56,603 bases of DNA from Opitutia bacterium (GCA_002862945.1 PKCJ01000080.1:1-56603); one strand, 5' to 3'; positions 19,386 to 31,496 are shown, numbered from the stretch's first letter. Numbers and translations are program-made. Notes: generated by a model not told the origin, from the letters alone.

Positions 19386-20162
19386 ATGTCCACGGAGATC
19401 CATCCGACTGCTATCATTGAGCCCGGGGCTGAGCTAGAAACTGGCGTCACCGTCGGTGCCTACGCCTACATCGGTGCACGCGTCAAAATCAGAAAAGGTA
19501 CCAATATTATGCACCACGCCACTGTTGAAGGTGCTACTACCATGGGCAACGATAATGAAGTTCACCCCTACGCCTATGTCGGGGGTAAGACGCACGACCT
19601 TAAGTTTCAAGGCGGCAGTCCTGGGCTACGCGTCGGCAGCGGGAACGTTTTTCGTGAATTTACCACCGTGCACTGCGCCACAACAGAAAGCACTGAGACC
19701 ATCGTTGGAGATAACAATCTTATCTTAGCCTATAGCCATATCGCACACGAATGCATCGTCGGTAATCACCTTATTATGAGCAGTCATGCCGCCCTCGGCG
19801 GCCACGTCGAAATTGGTGACCGCGTCAATATAGGTTGGGGCGCAGGTCTACATCAGTTTTGTCGCGTCGGCGACCATGCCTTGGTCGGCGCAGCGTCCAA
19901 AGTTGTTCAAGATGTGCCCCCTTTTATGATCGCTGACGGCAACCCTGCGATGGTGCGCACCACGAACAAAATCGGTCTCGAGCGTGCCAGCTTCTCCCCA
20001 GAAAATGTAAATTTAGCGCGCCGCGTCTTCAAGATGTTTTACAAAGAAGGCCTTAACCGCCGACAAGCTACCGAGAAACTCAGCGTCGAGATGGATGCCG
20101 ATAATGAAATTGTCAAAAAATTCCTTACTTTCGTCCAAGGTAGCGAACGCGGTATCTCCTAA
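19386..20162 (+). CDS. lpxA: UDP-N-acetylglucosamine acyltransferase
   Basis: 258-residue cytoplasmic enzyme that moves a 3-hydroxyacyl chain from ACP to UDP-GlcNAc, the first step of lipid A. The left-handed beta-helix repeats ([39 protein letters not shown]) and the catalytic His region [15 protein letters not shown] are intact. The C-terminal helical part [15 protein letters not shown] is also canonical. The ATG at 19386, 31 bases after the lpxC-fabZ stop, matches the family start [11 protein letters not shown]; an earlier start inside lpxC would add unrelated residues. Confidence 0.95.
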   Translation: MSTEIHPTAIIEPGAELETGVTVGAYAYIGARVKIRKGTNIMHHATVEGATTMGNDNEVHPYAYVGGKTHDLKFQGGSPGLRVGSGNVFREFTTVHCATTESTETIVGDNNLILAYSHIAHECIVGNHLIMSSHAALGGHVEIGDRVNIGWGAGLHQFCRVGDHALVGAASKVVQDVPPFMIADGNPAMVRTTNKIGLERASFSPENVNLARRVFKMFYKEGLNRRQATEKLSVEMDADNEIVKKFLTFVQGSERGIS

Positions 20163-20200
20163 TTAATCCACTTTCTTGAATTCAATGCGCTGTATCGGCT

Positions 20201-21181
20201 TCATTGATCCAATGTTTTCTGCGCGCTGACATCACGCAGGTAGCGGAAATATTCCGAGTCGGTGCCTAAGATCAAAGTGGAGGTGTCTTGCACCGTTTTA
20301 GGGTAACTTTCGAGTGTCCGTAAAAAGGCGTAAAACTCAGGGGCAGCACCGAATGCCTTGCTGTAAATGCTGGAAGCTTCGGCATCGGCTTGGCCGCGAA
20401 TGATCTCGGCTTGGCGGTTGGCTTCAGACTGAATCTCGGAGAGTTCGCGCCGGGTATCACCATCAATCTCGGCGGCGCGGCCTTCACCCTCTGAGCGAAA
20501 CTGCTCGGCTATACGCTGACGCTCAGCGATCATACGGTCAAAGACGCGCTGTTCAACGTCTTCGACGTAGTCGATACGTTTGATTCGGATATCAATTAAC
20601 TCGATGCCCATTTCGGGCATCTGGCTCGCGGCCTGCGTGTAGATAGATTTAACTAATTCTTGGCGGCCAGTTTTGACTTCTTGCAGGAGGATTTCTTCGT
20701 CGTCTTCGCCACTGAGTTGGACGCGGGCTAGGTCAGCTTCGCTAATTTTCCAGTCCTTCGAGCGGACAATCTCGACGAGATCAGTGGCGGATATTTTATC
20801 CCTCACGACGGAGTCCAGGATGTCGTTTAGACGCATCGTTGCACCGCGCTCGTTTTGTACTCGTTGCATAAATATAAGCGGATCGGAGATACGCCAGCGA
20901 GCGGTGGTATCGACAGAGATGAACTGCTCGCCACGTGTTGGGATTTGATTGGGATCGCCGTCCCAAGAGATGACGCGTTTATCAAAGCGGCGGACTTCTT
21001 GAATGTAGGGCAGTTTAAAGTGCAAGCCTGGTTTCGTGACAGGATCTCCGACAGGGGCACCCAGTTGGACGATGACTGCCTGCTCTGCTTGATCGAGCGT
21101 GTAGATGGAGGCACTAAGCAGTAAGCCGGCGATGATCAGCAAAAGGAGTACGAAGGTAGAAAATATTGGTTTTTTATTCAT
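20201..21181 (-). CDS. hflC: HflC, membrane protease modulator (SPFH/prohibitin family)
   Basis: 326-residue inner-membrane protein with one N-terminal helix (FSTFVLLLLIIAGLLLSASIYTL) and an SPFH domain. Recognisable HflC segments include VIVQLGAPVGDPVTKPGLHFKLP, DTTARWRISDPL and the DIRIKRIDYVEDVEQRVFDRM helix, followed by the coiled-coil SEANRQAEIIRGQADAEA. With HflK it forms a large cage around the FtsH protease and restrains it. It is two bases downstream of hflK. Confidence 0.93.
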   Translation of the reverse strand: MNKKPIFSTFVLLLLIIAGLLLSASIYTLDQAEQAVIVQLGAPVGDPVTKPGLHFKLPYIQEVRRFDKRVISWDGDPNQIPTRGEQFISVDTTARWRISDPLIFMQRVQNERGATMRLNDILDSVVRDKISATDLVEIVRSKDWKISEADLARVQLSGEDDEEILLQEVKTGRQELVKSIYTQAASQMPEMGIELIDIRIKRIDYVEDVEQRVFDRMIAERQRIAEQFRSEGEGRAAEIDGDTRRELSEIQSEANRQAEIIRGQADAEASSIYSKAFGAAPEFYAFLRTLESYPKTVQDTSTLILGTDSEYFRYLRDVSAQKTLDQ

Positions 21182-21183
21182 GA

Positions 21184-22203
21184 CTAGCGATTGGCTGGGA
21201 CTGTAACGGTGGAGTCGCCTAAATTAAGTAGGGGGAGTGGGGCGGTTTGATTTTCATCCATAATGAAAATACGGCCTGCCTGCGGGAGTACTTTGTCGAT
21301 CATTTCTAGATACATACGCTGGCGGGTGACGTCGGGCGCATCGAGGTAGGCTTCGTAAACAGCATTGAAACGGTCGGCTTCGCCCCTAGCGGCGTTGACG
21401 CGCTCTGCTGCATAACCCTGTGCTTCTGCGATTACTTGGCGGGCTTGGCCTTCGGCTCGAGGGATGACTTGGTTGCGGCGTTTCTCGGCTTCGTTGATAA
21501 AGCGTTCGCGTTCTTGCTCTGCTTGATTGACTTCATTGAAAGCTGGTTTGACTGGTTCAGGTGGGGTGACGTCTTGCAGTTCGATCGTACTGATCTGAAT
21601 GCCCAGATCGAAATATTCCATAGCCTTTTGCAATTCTGCGCGAGATAGGTTGGCGACTTGCACTCGCTTCTCAGTGAGGACATCGCTGCCGAGGCTGTTA
21701 CCGACGATGCGACGCATGACGGACTCAGAGACATCGCGAAGTGTCTGCTCGGGATCGCGGACCTGGTGAAGAAATTTGTCTGGATTACTGACGCGGTATT
21801 GAACAACCCATTCAACGTCGATGACCTTGAGATCTCCTGTGAGCATGAGCGATTCATCGCGGTGCATACTGTCTTTTCGGTAGCTAGTGCGCCCGTCGAT
21901 GCCTTTAGTACGAAATCCAAATTCTTGTTTAAGCACTCGTGCGGTTGGTACCATTTGCGCAGTTTCGATACCGAAAGGAAGTTTGAAGTGTAAGCCTGGT
22001 TCTTTTTGCGCAACGACTGAACCAAAGCGTTTGACCACAGCCTCTTCCTCAGGTTGAACTATGTAATAGCTGGTCAGTGCGCCGACGGCAACAAGTATAA
22101 AAAGTGGGACCAAGAAGACTAGCTTCTTGTAGCGTTTGGCGGCATCCCAATCAACATCATCTAAAGGGTTCCGCGGCATTGGGGGTGGTGCATTTCTATT
22201 CAT
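21184..22203 (-). CDS. hflK: HflK, membrane protease modulator (SPFH/prohibitin family)
   Basis: 339-residue partner of HflC. A short proline-rich cytoplasmic N-terminus (APPPMPRNPLDD) precedes one membrane helix (LVFLVPLFILVAVGALTSYYIV), then the SPFH domain with EEEAVVKRFGSVVAQKEPGLHFKLP and VEWVVQYRVSNPDKFLHQV. The helix FDLGIQISTIELQDVTPPEPVKPAF is the HflK signature. It heads a two-gene unit with hflC and is divergent from queG with a 103-base shared upstream region. Confidence 0.93.
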   Translation of the reverse strand: MNRNAPPPMPRNPLDDVDWDAAKRYKKLVFLVPLFILVAVGALTSYYIVQPEEEAVVKRFGSVVAQKEPGLHFKLPFGIETAQMVPTARVLKQEFGFRTKGIDGRTSYRKDSMHRDESLMLTGDLKVIDVEWVVQYRVSNPDKFLHQVRDPEQTLRDVSESVMRRIVGNSLGSDVLTEKRVQVANLSRAELQKAMEYFDLGIQISTIELQDVTPPEPVKPAFNEVNQAEQERERFINEAEKRRNQVIPRAEGQARQVIAEAQGYAAERVNAARGEADRFNAVYEAYLDAPDVTRQRMYLEMIDKVLPQAGRIFIMDENQTAPLPLLNLGDSTVTVPANR

Positions 22204-22306
22204 AACTAGGATTCATAGTTGCTTTTCTTCTGCTGTCACCTGCAAAGAGCTGGTTTTCGTTGATTCTCTTCGACTCCTATATGGATATTATTATTATGGC
22301 ATATAA

Positions 22307-23365
22307 ATGAGTGAAGAAATCAAACAACGCATAGCAGAAGAAGCTAAAGTCCTAGGTTTTCATTCGTTGGGTGTGACTGCGATACCTGTTAATCTAAGAC
22401 GGGAATATTACGAACAATGGATCGCAGATGGAAAGCATGGCACGATGACATGGATGGAGCGTAATAATGATAGGCGCTTGCATCCCGAGAACTTCATTCC
22501 TGAGCGCGAAGCGAAGTCGATTATCGTACTCGCGCTTAATTATTATCAAGCCGATCCCGATCGTAACTACCGTATCGCAAAGTATGCACTAGGCGACGAT
22601 TATCATAATTTTATGCTACGCCGGATCAAGCGGCTCTGCCGTGTCTTGCGGGACGATTACGGTGGCGATCAACGGTCCTATGTGGATACAGGACCACTTC
22701 TGGAAAAACCAATTGCAGAGGCTGCGGGTGTCGGCTGGCAGGGTAAAAGCACAATCTTGGTCGAGCCCAAACGAGGCACCTGGAGCTTTCTCGCTAACAT
22801 CGTAACAACCTTGGAATTGCCTACGGATAAACAAGAAAAAGACCGCTGCGGTTCGTGCACTCGCTGTATCGACGTATGCCCGACACGAGCAATCACTGCG
22901 CCCTATCAACTCGATGCCTCAAAGTGTATCTCCTACCTCACAATCGAGCACGATGGTGCCATCCCAGTCCAGTATCGCGAGGCAATCGGTGACCGACTCT
23001 ACGGCTGCGACGAGTGTCTCGACGTTTGCCCTTGGAATAAGTGGGCAGTGCCGACCGAGGAGGCGAAGTTCACCCCGCGCGTGTTGCCAACGCTTGGTGA
23101 AATGTTGCTTTGGGACGAGTCGACCTTTTCCAAGTGGCTGCAAGGCTCGCCCATGCGGCGGCTTAAATTACGGCGTTTTCAGCGAAATCTCTGCGTGGTT
23201 CTCGGTAACGTCGGCACAATGACGGATTTACCTGCACTACAATTTGTCTCGGCTGGACAGGATACCATGGTCGCGGAGCACGCAAATTGGGCTATCGAGA
23301 AAATCAAAGTTCGAGATCAATTGAGAGTTATTGATGGTGATCACAAAGAAAAGCAAGGTCAGTAA
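22307..23365 (+). CDS. queG: Epoxyqueuosine reductase QueG
   Basis: 352-residue cobalamin-dependent enzyme that performs the last step of queuosine synthesis in tRNA wobble position 34. The N-terminal domain (KVLGFHSLGVTAIP, GTMTWMERN) binds cobalamin; the ferredoxin domain has two [4Fe-4S] motifs, CGSCTRCIDVCPTRAI and CDECLDVCPWN; the C-terminal part is HEAT-like (LRRFQRNLCVVLGNVG). DTGPLLEKPIAEAAGVGWQGK is the family signature. It is a single gene here; other queuosine genes are not in the window. Confidence 0.95.
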   Translation: MSEEIKQRIAEEAKVLGFHSLGVTAIPVNLRREYYEQWIADGKHGTMTWMERNNDRRLHPENFIPEREAKSIIVLALNYYQADPDRNYRIAKYALGDDYHNFMLRRIKRLCRVLRDDYGGDQRSYVDTGPLLEKPIAEAAGVGWQGKSTILVEPKRGTWSFLANIVTTLELPTDKQEKDRCGSCTRCIDVCPTRAITAPYQLDASKCISYLTIEHDGAIPVQYREAIGDRLYGCDECLDVCPWNKWAVPTEEAKFTPRVLPTLGEMLLWDESTFSKWLQGSPMRRLKLRRFQRNLCVVLGNVGTMTDLPALQFVSAGQDTMVAEHANWAIEKIKVRDQLRVIDGDHKEKQGQ

Positions 23366-23457
23366 GGTCTTTAGTAAAGATTTGTGCTGCAGGTTTTTAT
23401 TGCGATCATTGATCCAATTGCAAACATCACCATTTCGAATATTCGCATCACTTTATC

Positions 23458-23781
23458 ATGAAAGATACTTTTATCAGTTCCGAAGGCTGCATTGGCCGCT
23501 TTGTTTATATCGTACGCCTCGTTCTGCTTGTGGCTTTGCCCACAATTATTACCATTCAAGCAATCAGCTATTTTGACCACTGGCACCATGGTAACTACAG
23601 TCCACTAGGGCCGTTTATCGGTATTATTGTTTGGCTGATTTGCTTATTCTTAGGGCTCATGCAGATGCTCAAGCGCCTCCGTGATATCGGTAAACCCGCC
23701 TATTGGACACTTCTTATGTTAATTCCCGGGATCAACTTTCTAGTGCTACTTTACACAGCACTTGCACCATCGAAGTCGTAA
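23458..23781 (+). CDS. DUF805 family small membrane protein
   Basis: 107-residue protein with three membrane helices. The typical DUF805 features are the aromatic-Gly-Arg start (FISSEGCIGRFVYIVRL), the KRLRDIG motif in the cytoplasmic loop after helix two and the PGINFLVLLYTALAPS end. The molecular function of the family is unknown. It sits 92 bases after queG and 208 bases before tig. Confidence 0.75.
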   Translation: MKDTFISSEGCIGRFVYIVRLVLLVALPTIITIQAISYFDHWHHGNYSPLGPFIGIIVWLICLFLGLMQMLKRLRDIGKPAYWTLLMLIPGINFLVLLYTALAPSKS

Positions 23782-23898
23782 ATTTGCAAAACTTAGAGCC
23801 TTCACGGGACTTCTTTTCTTTATGAACGTTTGCCGGGACCCCAGTCGCTTTGAGTATCAAAGGTGCGCTTAGTTACTGCGATGACCTCAATATAGGCA

Positions 23899-23927
23899 TT
23901 GACCGTAAAATGCCTTTGCCCTTTATT
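23899..23927 (+). promoter_or_regulatory. Putative sigma-70 promoter for tig-clpP-clpX
   Basis: TTGACC (23899-23904) and TTTATT (23922-23927) are separated by 17 bases. Transcription would begin near 23934, about 55 bases before the proposed GTG start of tig. Confidence 0.45.
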
Positions 23928-23989
23928 CTCGCGCCTTTTCCAGTGTGTGGATCGATCTATCCGCACTTAATTCAATCTACATACACACC

Positions 23990-25321
23990 GTGAAAACCGA
24001 CGTCCAAGACATCAATCCAACCCGTAAAGCCATCTCTATAACCGCCACCTCTGAGGAAGTTTCCGAGCAAGAGGCAAAACTCATTAATGACTTTCAGCGC
24101 CAAGCTAAGATTCCCGGTTTTCGTCCTGGTAAAGCACCCGAAAATATGGTGCGCCAGCGCTTCGCTAAAGATATCCAGCAGGAGCTTAAGCAGCGTGTCG
24201 TCTCCCAAGCCCATCAAGAGGGTGTGGCAGGCGCTGAGTTTGAGGTTTTTACTATCGTCGAACTCGATGAGGGTGAGATCAAACGTGGTCAAGGTGCCAA
24301 GATCACTTTCACTGTCGATGTCATTCCTGAATTTGAAGTCCCTGACTACGAAGGCCTCAAAGTGACGATCACGCCAACCGAAGCGAGCGACGAAGAAGTG
24401 TCAAAGATGCTCGACCAAATCCTCGGTCAACGCGCAGAATACATTGTCGCAGAGAAGGCCGCTGAGAAGGGTGACTATGTTCAATGTGCCTATGAAGGCA
24501 AAATTGGTGACGATGCCGTTGCCGATCTCGTGCCCGACACACCCATGTTTGGCACGCAAGCCAACACATGGGAGGAAGCTGGCAACGAAGACGCACCCGG
24601 TGTTCGCGCTATCGTCGATGGCCTCGTAGGCATGAAGGCTGGCGACACCAAAGAAGTGAGCATGGAGTTTCCCGAAGACTTCAAGCCCGAAGCCCTCGCA
24701 GGAAAAGCCGTTACTTATAGCATTGAAGCCAAGGAAGTGCGCGAGAAGCTTATGCCCGAAATGAACGATGCATTCTTCGAGAGTATGCAAGTTAAAGACG
24801 AGACCGAACTTCGCACAAAGATTTCCGAAAATATTGAGAACCAAAAAAAGCAACAAAATGCTGACGGCGAACGCCAGCAGATTACCGAAGAGCTAGTCAA
24901 AGCGGTCGACTTTCCGATCCCCGAGAGCGGTGTCAAAGACGAGACCGAAGCCGTTCTCCGTGACTTCATGCAGCGCAACATGCAGCAAGGTGTCTCCGCT
25001 GAAGAGTTTGAAAAGCACAAAGAGTCGCTTCACGAAGGCGCCAGCAAGGCAGCCCACGATCGCTTTAAGTCACGTCTTATTTTGGCTAAGATTGCCGAGA
25101 AGGAAAAGATCAAAGTCGAGAACGAAGACTTCAGTCGCATGATCATGATGGAAGCGCAACAATCTGGCCAAAATCCAGATAAGCTCGTCAAAGAGCTCCA
25201 AAAAGATCAAAATCGTGTCAATCAAATGCGCCGCGATATCATCCTCGGAAAGACCATGGATCTGCTCGCCGAAAAAGCCGAGCGCGAGATCGTCGAGCCA
25301 GTTGAGGTCGTTGGTGATTAG
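23990..25321 (+). CDS. tig: Trigger factor
   Basis: 443-residue ribosome-bound chaperone with peptidyl-prolyl isomerase domain. The N-terminal ribosome-binding loop is degenerate but recognisable as KIPGFRPGKAPENMVRQRF. The FKBP-like domain covers roughly residues 150-235 and the helical C-terminal cradle follows. The GTG at 23990 gives the expected N-terminus (KTDVQDINPTRKAISI); an ATG 45 bases upstream would add an unrelated leader. It precedes clpP and clpX in the classic tig-clpP-clpX order. Confidence 0.93.
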   Translation: MKTDVQDINPTRKAISITATSEEVSEQEAKLINDFQRQAKIPGFRPGKAPENMVRQRFAKDIQQELKQRVVSQAHQEGVAGAEFEVFTIVELDEGEIKRGQGAKITFTVDVIPEFEVPDYEGLKVTITPTEASDEEVSKMLDQILGQRAEYIVAEKAAEKGDYVQCAYEGKIGDDAVADLVPDTPMFGTQANTWEEAGNEDAPGVRAIVDGLVGMKAGDTKEVSMEFPEDFKPEALAGKAVTYSIEAKEVREKLMPEMNDAFFESMQVKDETELRTKISENIENQKKQQNADGERQQITEELVKAVDFPIPESGVKDETEAVLRDFMQRNMQQGVSAEEFEKHKESLHEGASKAAHDRFKSRLILAKIAEKEKIKVENEDFSRMIMMEAQQSGQNPDKLVKELQKDQNRVNQMRRDIILGKTMDLLAEKAEREIVEPVEVVGD

Positions 25322-25430
25322 CTCTGCAAATGATAGTTAAACAGCAGAATTCTTAAAAGCATTTGATATTCGGCGCTTGGTCTGTAAGCTAATCTTTCAT
25401 AATATTAATCTAGTAATTAATTTACATACT

Positions 25431-26030
25431 GTGAGCTACGTACCATTACCTACTGTCTACGAACGTGAAGGTCGCACCGAGCGCGCCTGGGATATTTATA
25501 GCCGCCTCCTCCGCGACCGAATCATATTCATTGGCACACCGATTAACGATTTTGTCGCCAATGCTGTCATTGCACAGATGCTCTTCCTGCAGATGGAAGA
25601 CCCAAAAAAGGACATCAGTCTCTACATTAACTCCCCAGGTGGCAGCGTGACCGACGGCATGGCCATTTACGACACTATGAACTTCCTTCAGTGTGACATC
25701 GTCACCTACTGTGTCGGGCAGGCTGCCAGTATGGCTACGCTTCTTCTCGCCGCTGGAACAAAGGGTAAGCGTTACGCACTGCCCAATAGCCGAGTGATGA
25801 TGCACCAGCCCACTGGCGGTGCTACCGGTCAGACCTCAGATATTTCTATTGCAGCTAAAGAAATCCTCCGCTGGCGCTCCCGAATGAACGAACTCATCTC
25901 CAGTCACACAAATAAGACGTCTGAGGAAATCGCCAACGATTCTGACCGAGATTTCTACCTAACAGCTCAGGATGCACTAGCTTATGGTATCGTTGACAAG
26001 GTGATCGAATCCAAGTGCGTCGAAAAATAA
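25431..26030 (+). CDS. clpP: ATP-dependent Clp protease proteolytic subunit
   Basis: 199-residue serine peptidase forming the tetradecameric Clp barrel. The catalytic triad is visible: Ser in [14 protein letters not shown], His in VMMHQPTGG and Asp in [19 protein letters not shown]. The GTG at 25431 ([13 protein letters not shown]) gives the standard N-terminus needed for processing and pore loops; the upstream open frame is non-homologous. clpX follows 41 bases later, giving the complete ClpXP protease. Confidence 0.95.
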   Translation: MSYVPLPTVYEREGRTERAWDIYSRLLRDRIIFIGTPINDFVANAVIAQMLFLQMEDPKKDISLYINSPGGSVTDGMAIYDTMNFLQCDIVTYCVGQAASMATLLLAAGTKGKRYALPNSRVMMHQPTGGATGQTSDISIAAKEILRWRSRMNELISSHTNKTSEEIANDSDRDFYLTAQDALAYGIVDKVIESKCVEK

Positions 26031-26071
26031 GCTTAGCTAGCACTAGCACTTACAATTCTACTCTCTCGACT

Positions 26072-27436
<1,365 letters not shown>

Positions 27437-27490
27437 TTTTTTACAAGGTAGCTTGCTAACTGACTCGCACCAATAACTCTACGGAATTTA

Positions 27491-28039
27491 ATGTGCCTAA
27501 AGCAAGCTCGCTACGCTATGTCGATCCCTTTCTGCCCATACCTTCCACCTCCCGAACCTGAAATGAGCTACCGCAGCCTAAGGGAATTGCGCGGCGGTAA
27601 CATTGAAACCTTCTACCGTACTGCCTTAGCTTACGGTCACTACCTATGGCTCAAAGGCTGTTCAGGTCGCGCCATTTTAGCGATCACCCGAGCGCTCTAC
27701 GCTGATCTGCCCGAGCAGGCCGCAGTCCTCCGCGAATGGCCGCTTCCATACAAAGCGTTGCATTGGATCGTCGTCAATCACCCTAACCAGGATTTCCCTG
27801 GTAACCCGCGTATAAGCTTTCAGCATCAAGCGACACGTCTGCGCGGGGACCGCGCAACACTACGCCGTGCTAGGGCATGGGCGGTCTGGAAACTTATTTG
27901 CTCTGCCAAGCCCGAGTTGGTTGCGGATAACTCACAAGGCATCAAAGAGCTCACCCTCGAAGAGATCGAGCAGGGTATAGCAAAGCACGGCCATTTAAAC
28001 GAGGTGCAGATTTGGCAATTAGCTTTTAGGTTGTCCTAA
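27491..28039 (+). CDS. Conserved hypothetical protein
   Basis: Up to 182 residues; an internal ATG at 27518 (MSIPFCPYLPPPEP) is an equally good start. The sequence is rich in Arg and Trp (RTALAYGHYLWLKGCSGRA, LREWPLPYKALHWIV, RARAWAVWKLI) and predicted largely helical, without signal peptide or membrane segments. Codon use matches the neighbours, so it is probably a real gene. It lies 54 bases after clpX in the same direction. I do not recognise the family. Confidence 0.65.
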   Translation: MCLKQARYAMSIPFCPYLPPPEPEMSYRSLRELRGGNIETFYRTALAYGHYLWLKGCSGRAILAITRALYADLPEQAAVLREWPLPYKALHWIVVNHPNQDFPGNPRISFQHQATRLRGDRATLRRARAWAVWKLICSAKPELVADNSQGIKELTLEEIEQGIAKHGHLNEVQIWQLAFRLS

Positions 28040-28184
28040 CTTGCAGTCTCGCATTTATTCGGTTTACCATATCCGTATGAGTGCGCAGTCTTCTAAAGGT
28101 TGGGGCTTCAAAATCGAAACACCTTTTTCAAACTTATTATGCGTTCTTGTATTTTTGTAAGGGCTGGCTTAATTTATTTGAATT

Positions 28185-28499
28185 ATGATAGAACTTGTTA
28201 AGAAAACTATGCTGGCTGGCGTAGGCTTGGCTGTCGTAACCAAGGACAAAATTTTGGAGGCACTCGATGAATACGTTGAGAAAGGTAAGCTCACTAAAGA
28301 AGAAGCCGCCGCAATGTCGGATAAGATTGTTGATGAAGGTCGCAACGAAACGAGGAAGGCCAAAGTCGAAGCGAGTAAGTTGTTCAACGAAATGCTTCAC
28401 CGCGCTAACGTCGTCACAAAAGATCAGTACGATGAACTTGCCGAGCGAATCACAACACTTGAGGGGAAGTTGCACCGAGAGTTTCCCAACGATGACTAA
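28185..28499 (+). CDS. Phasin-like protein
   Basis: 104-residue helical protein starting with a short hydrophobic stretch (VKKTMLAGVGLAVVTKDKI) followed by charged amphipathic helices (LDEYVEKGKLTKEEAAAMSDKIVDEG) and a C-terminal coiled coil. This is the pattern of the phasin / polyhydroxyalkanoate granule-associated-like small proteins (PhaF/I-type). Such proteins coat storage granules or act as general stress chaperones. No PHA synthase is in the window, so the role is open. Confidence 0.6.
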   Translation: MIELVKKTMLAGVGLAVVTKDKILEALDEYVEKGKLTKEEAAAMSDKIVDEGRNETRKAKVEASKLFNEMLHRANVVTKDQYDELAERITTLEGKLHREFPNDD

Positions 28500-28566
28500 T
28501 CTTTGACTACAGATGTCTCGAGATGCTGAAAATCATCTCTTATGCTTCTTGAGTTTTTTTAGTGAA

Positions 28567-29589
28567 TCAAGACACTGCTTGTTCCGCAAAAAATTCTTTC
28601 AGAACTCGCATCTTCTCTTGCTCAATGCGTTCTTCTTGAACCTCTTCTTTGGAACGTTGGCGTTCGTTGTCTGTCATGAGGCGACGCATTTTGTGGATTG
28701 CGATATTTTGGATTTGACGAACTCGCTCACGTGTAATGTCGAATTTTTCTCCGACTTCCTCAAGTGTAAGCGGGCGATTACCGTCTAATCCGAAACGAAG
28801 CTGGATGATTTCCGCCTCGCGGTCCTCAAGTCGCTCGATGACGGACTTGATATCGTTGCTAGTGGACTTTTCCTGTAAATTGTCAAGCGGAGAGGCTTCG
28901 TTTTCGTCGCCAACCAACTCTCCGAAAGTAGTATCCCCGTCCTCACCCACGGGCGCATCGAGGGAAGCTGGGCGGAAACTGACTGACTTAAGGTGTGCGA
29001 CTTTGTTGACTGGCATGTCCATCGCATAACCAATTTCCTCGTCCGTGGGTTCGCGGTCAAGTTCATCGGCCAACTGAGCAGTTATCTTACGCATCTTTGA
29101 AATACGGTCAACTAGATGAACAGGAAGGCGAATGGTTTTGCTCTGATTAGCGAGGGCGCGTTTAATAGATTGCTTAATCCACCACGCTGCGTAGGTGCTT
29201 AGCTTGCCTCCCTTTTCGGGATCGAAGCGCTCGACCGCTTTGATTAAGCCAATGTTGCCCTCACTTATTAAATCCAGGAGTGGAAGGCCGAAATTGTTGT
29301 AGTCGTAGGCGATCTTAACCACGAGTCTTAGGTTGGCCGAGATCATGTGGTCACGAGCAGATTTATCACCTGCCTTGATGCGGTTTGCGAGCACTACCTC
29401 CTCCTCTCTGGTCAGCAATGCAGTCTTGGAAATCTCCTGCATGTAGGTACGCATGACGCTGCGATCGTTTGATGGGAGTTCGCGCACATCTGTGACAGCG
29501 ACAGAATCGTCCGTCTGAGCGCGTGGCACCGTGGATAAGCGCTTAGCTTTTTTGCGACGAATACGGGTTATTTCTGCTGTTTGTGGCAT
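28567..29589 (-). CDS. RNA polymerase sigma factor, RpoD/RpoS type
   Basis: 340-residue group 1/2 sigma-70 factor. Region 1.2 (MRTYMQEISKTALLTREEEV), region 2 (ANLRLVVKIAYDYNNFGLPLLDLISEGNIGLIKAVERFDPEKG, STYAAWWIKQSIKRAL), region 3 and region 4 (TLEEVGEKFDITRERVRQIQ) are all intact. It lacks the large non-conserved region of housekeeping RpoD and is short, as expected for a group 2 or short primary sigma. After region 4.2 there is an unusual charged tail of about 35 residues (SKEEVQEERIEQEKMRVLKE), probably a helix. Confidence 0.92.
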   Translation of the reverse strand: MPQTAEITRIRRKKAKRLSTVPRAQTDDSVAVTDVRELPSNDRSVMRTYMQEISKTALLTREEEVVLANRIKAGDKSARDHMISANLRLVVKIAYDYNNFGLPLLDLISEGNIGLIKAVERFDPEKGGKLSTYAAWWIKQSIKRALANQSKTIRLPVHLVDRISKMRKITAQLADELDREPTDEEIGYAMDMPVNKVAHLKSVSFRPASLDAPVGEDGDTTFGELVGDENEASPLDNLQEKSTSNDIKSVIERLEDREAEIIQLRFGLDGNRPLTLEEVGEKFDITRERVRQIQNIAIHKMRRLMTDNERQRSKEEVQEERIEQEKMRVLKEFFAEQAVS

Positions 29590-29701
29590 AACAAATGTTG
29601 GATCGGTTAGTAATCGTATTTTTATTTTGATTAGTGGTTTCTAGAATTACTCTAGATTACACGTAATGTATCGTGCCATCTTTGCTGGACTTACTAGAAA
29701 A

Positions 29702-29802
29702 TGGGTGAAAACCCAGCATCATCGTCTGGTGAGCCGACCACCTCTACGATTAAGGCGGCGCCGGTTGGGCCTCTTTAGAGCGACTTTAGCCGAATGGGGC
29801 TA
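29702..29802 (-). other. Multi-hairpin intergenic segment (possible ncRNA or REP cluster)
   Basis: In the 251-base gap between trpE and the sigma gene there are several stems: TGGGT-GAAA-ACCCA (29702-29715, GNRA-type tetraloop on the plus strand), ATCGT/ACGAT enclosing TGGT/ACCA (29721-29750), the palindrome CTCTTTAGAG (29771-29780) and TAGCC/GGCTA (29787-29802). It is GC-richer than its flanks and non-coding. It could be a small RNA, a repeat cluster, or the sigma-gene leader. The strand is given as that of the neighbours only. Confidence 0.35.
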
Positions 29803-29840
29803 TTGTAGCAGAAGCGGAAATTGTTTTTGAGGAGTGAGGT

Positions 29841-31343
<1,503 letters not shown>

Positions 31344-31442
31344 CTTAATAGCTTGAACTTTGAATACCGAATTTTGAACGTCGATTCATTTTTTATGTCC
31401 TCTACGAGTCCAATCGTGCCCATTATTAGTGGGCAAGCCATT

Positions 31443-31496
31443 TAGGAGTCGGTAGCGTGCACCTAGAGGGCAATAAAAAACAGTCGCGCTCCTACG
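31443..31496. repeat. REP-like inverted repeat abutting the purK stop
   Basis: TAGGAG with following GTCGG (31443 onward) is mirrored by CGCGCTCCTA ending at the purK stop codon (31494). On the minus strand the element begins with GTAGGAGCGCGAC, resembling the GTAG-headed REP sequences of other bacteria, and is followed by a T-run that could also help terminate purK transcription. A separate hairpin GCCCA/TGGGC lies at 31418-31434. Copies elsewhere in the genome were not available to check. Confidence 0.35.

Noticed and set aside
28520..28585. Bidirectional terminator between the phasin-like gene and the sigma gene.
   Set aside because: GAGATG/CATCTC (28520-28539) and TCTTGA/TCAAGA stems exist, but neither is GC rich nor followed by a T-run in the right place.
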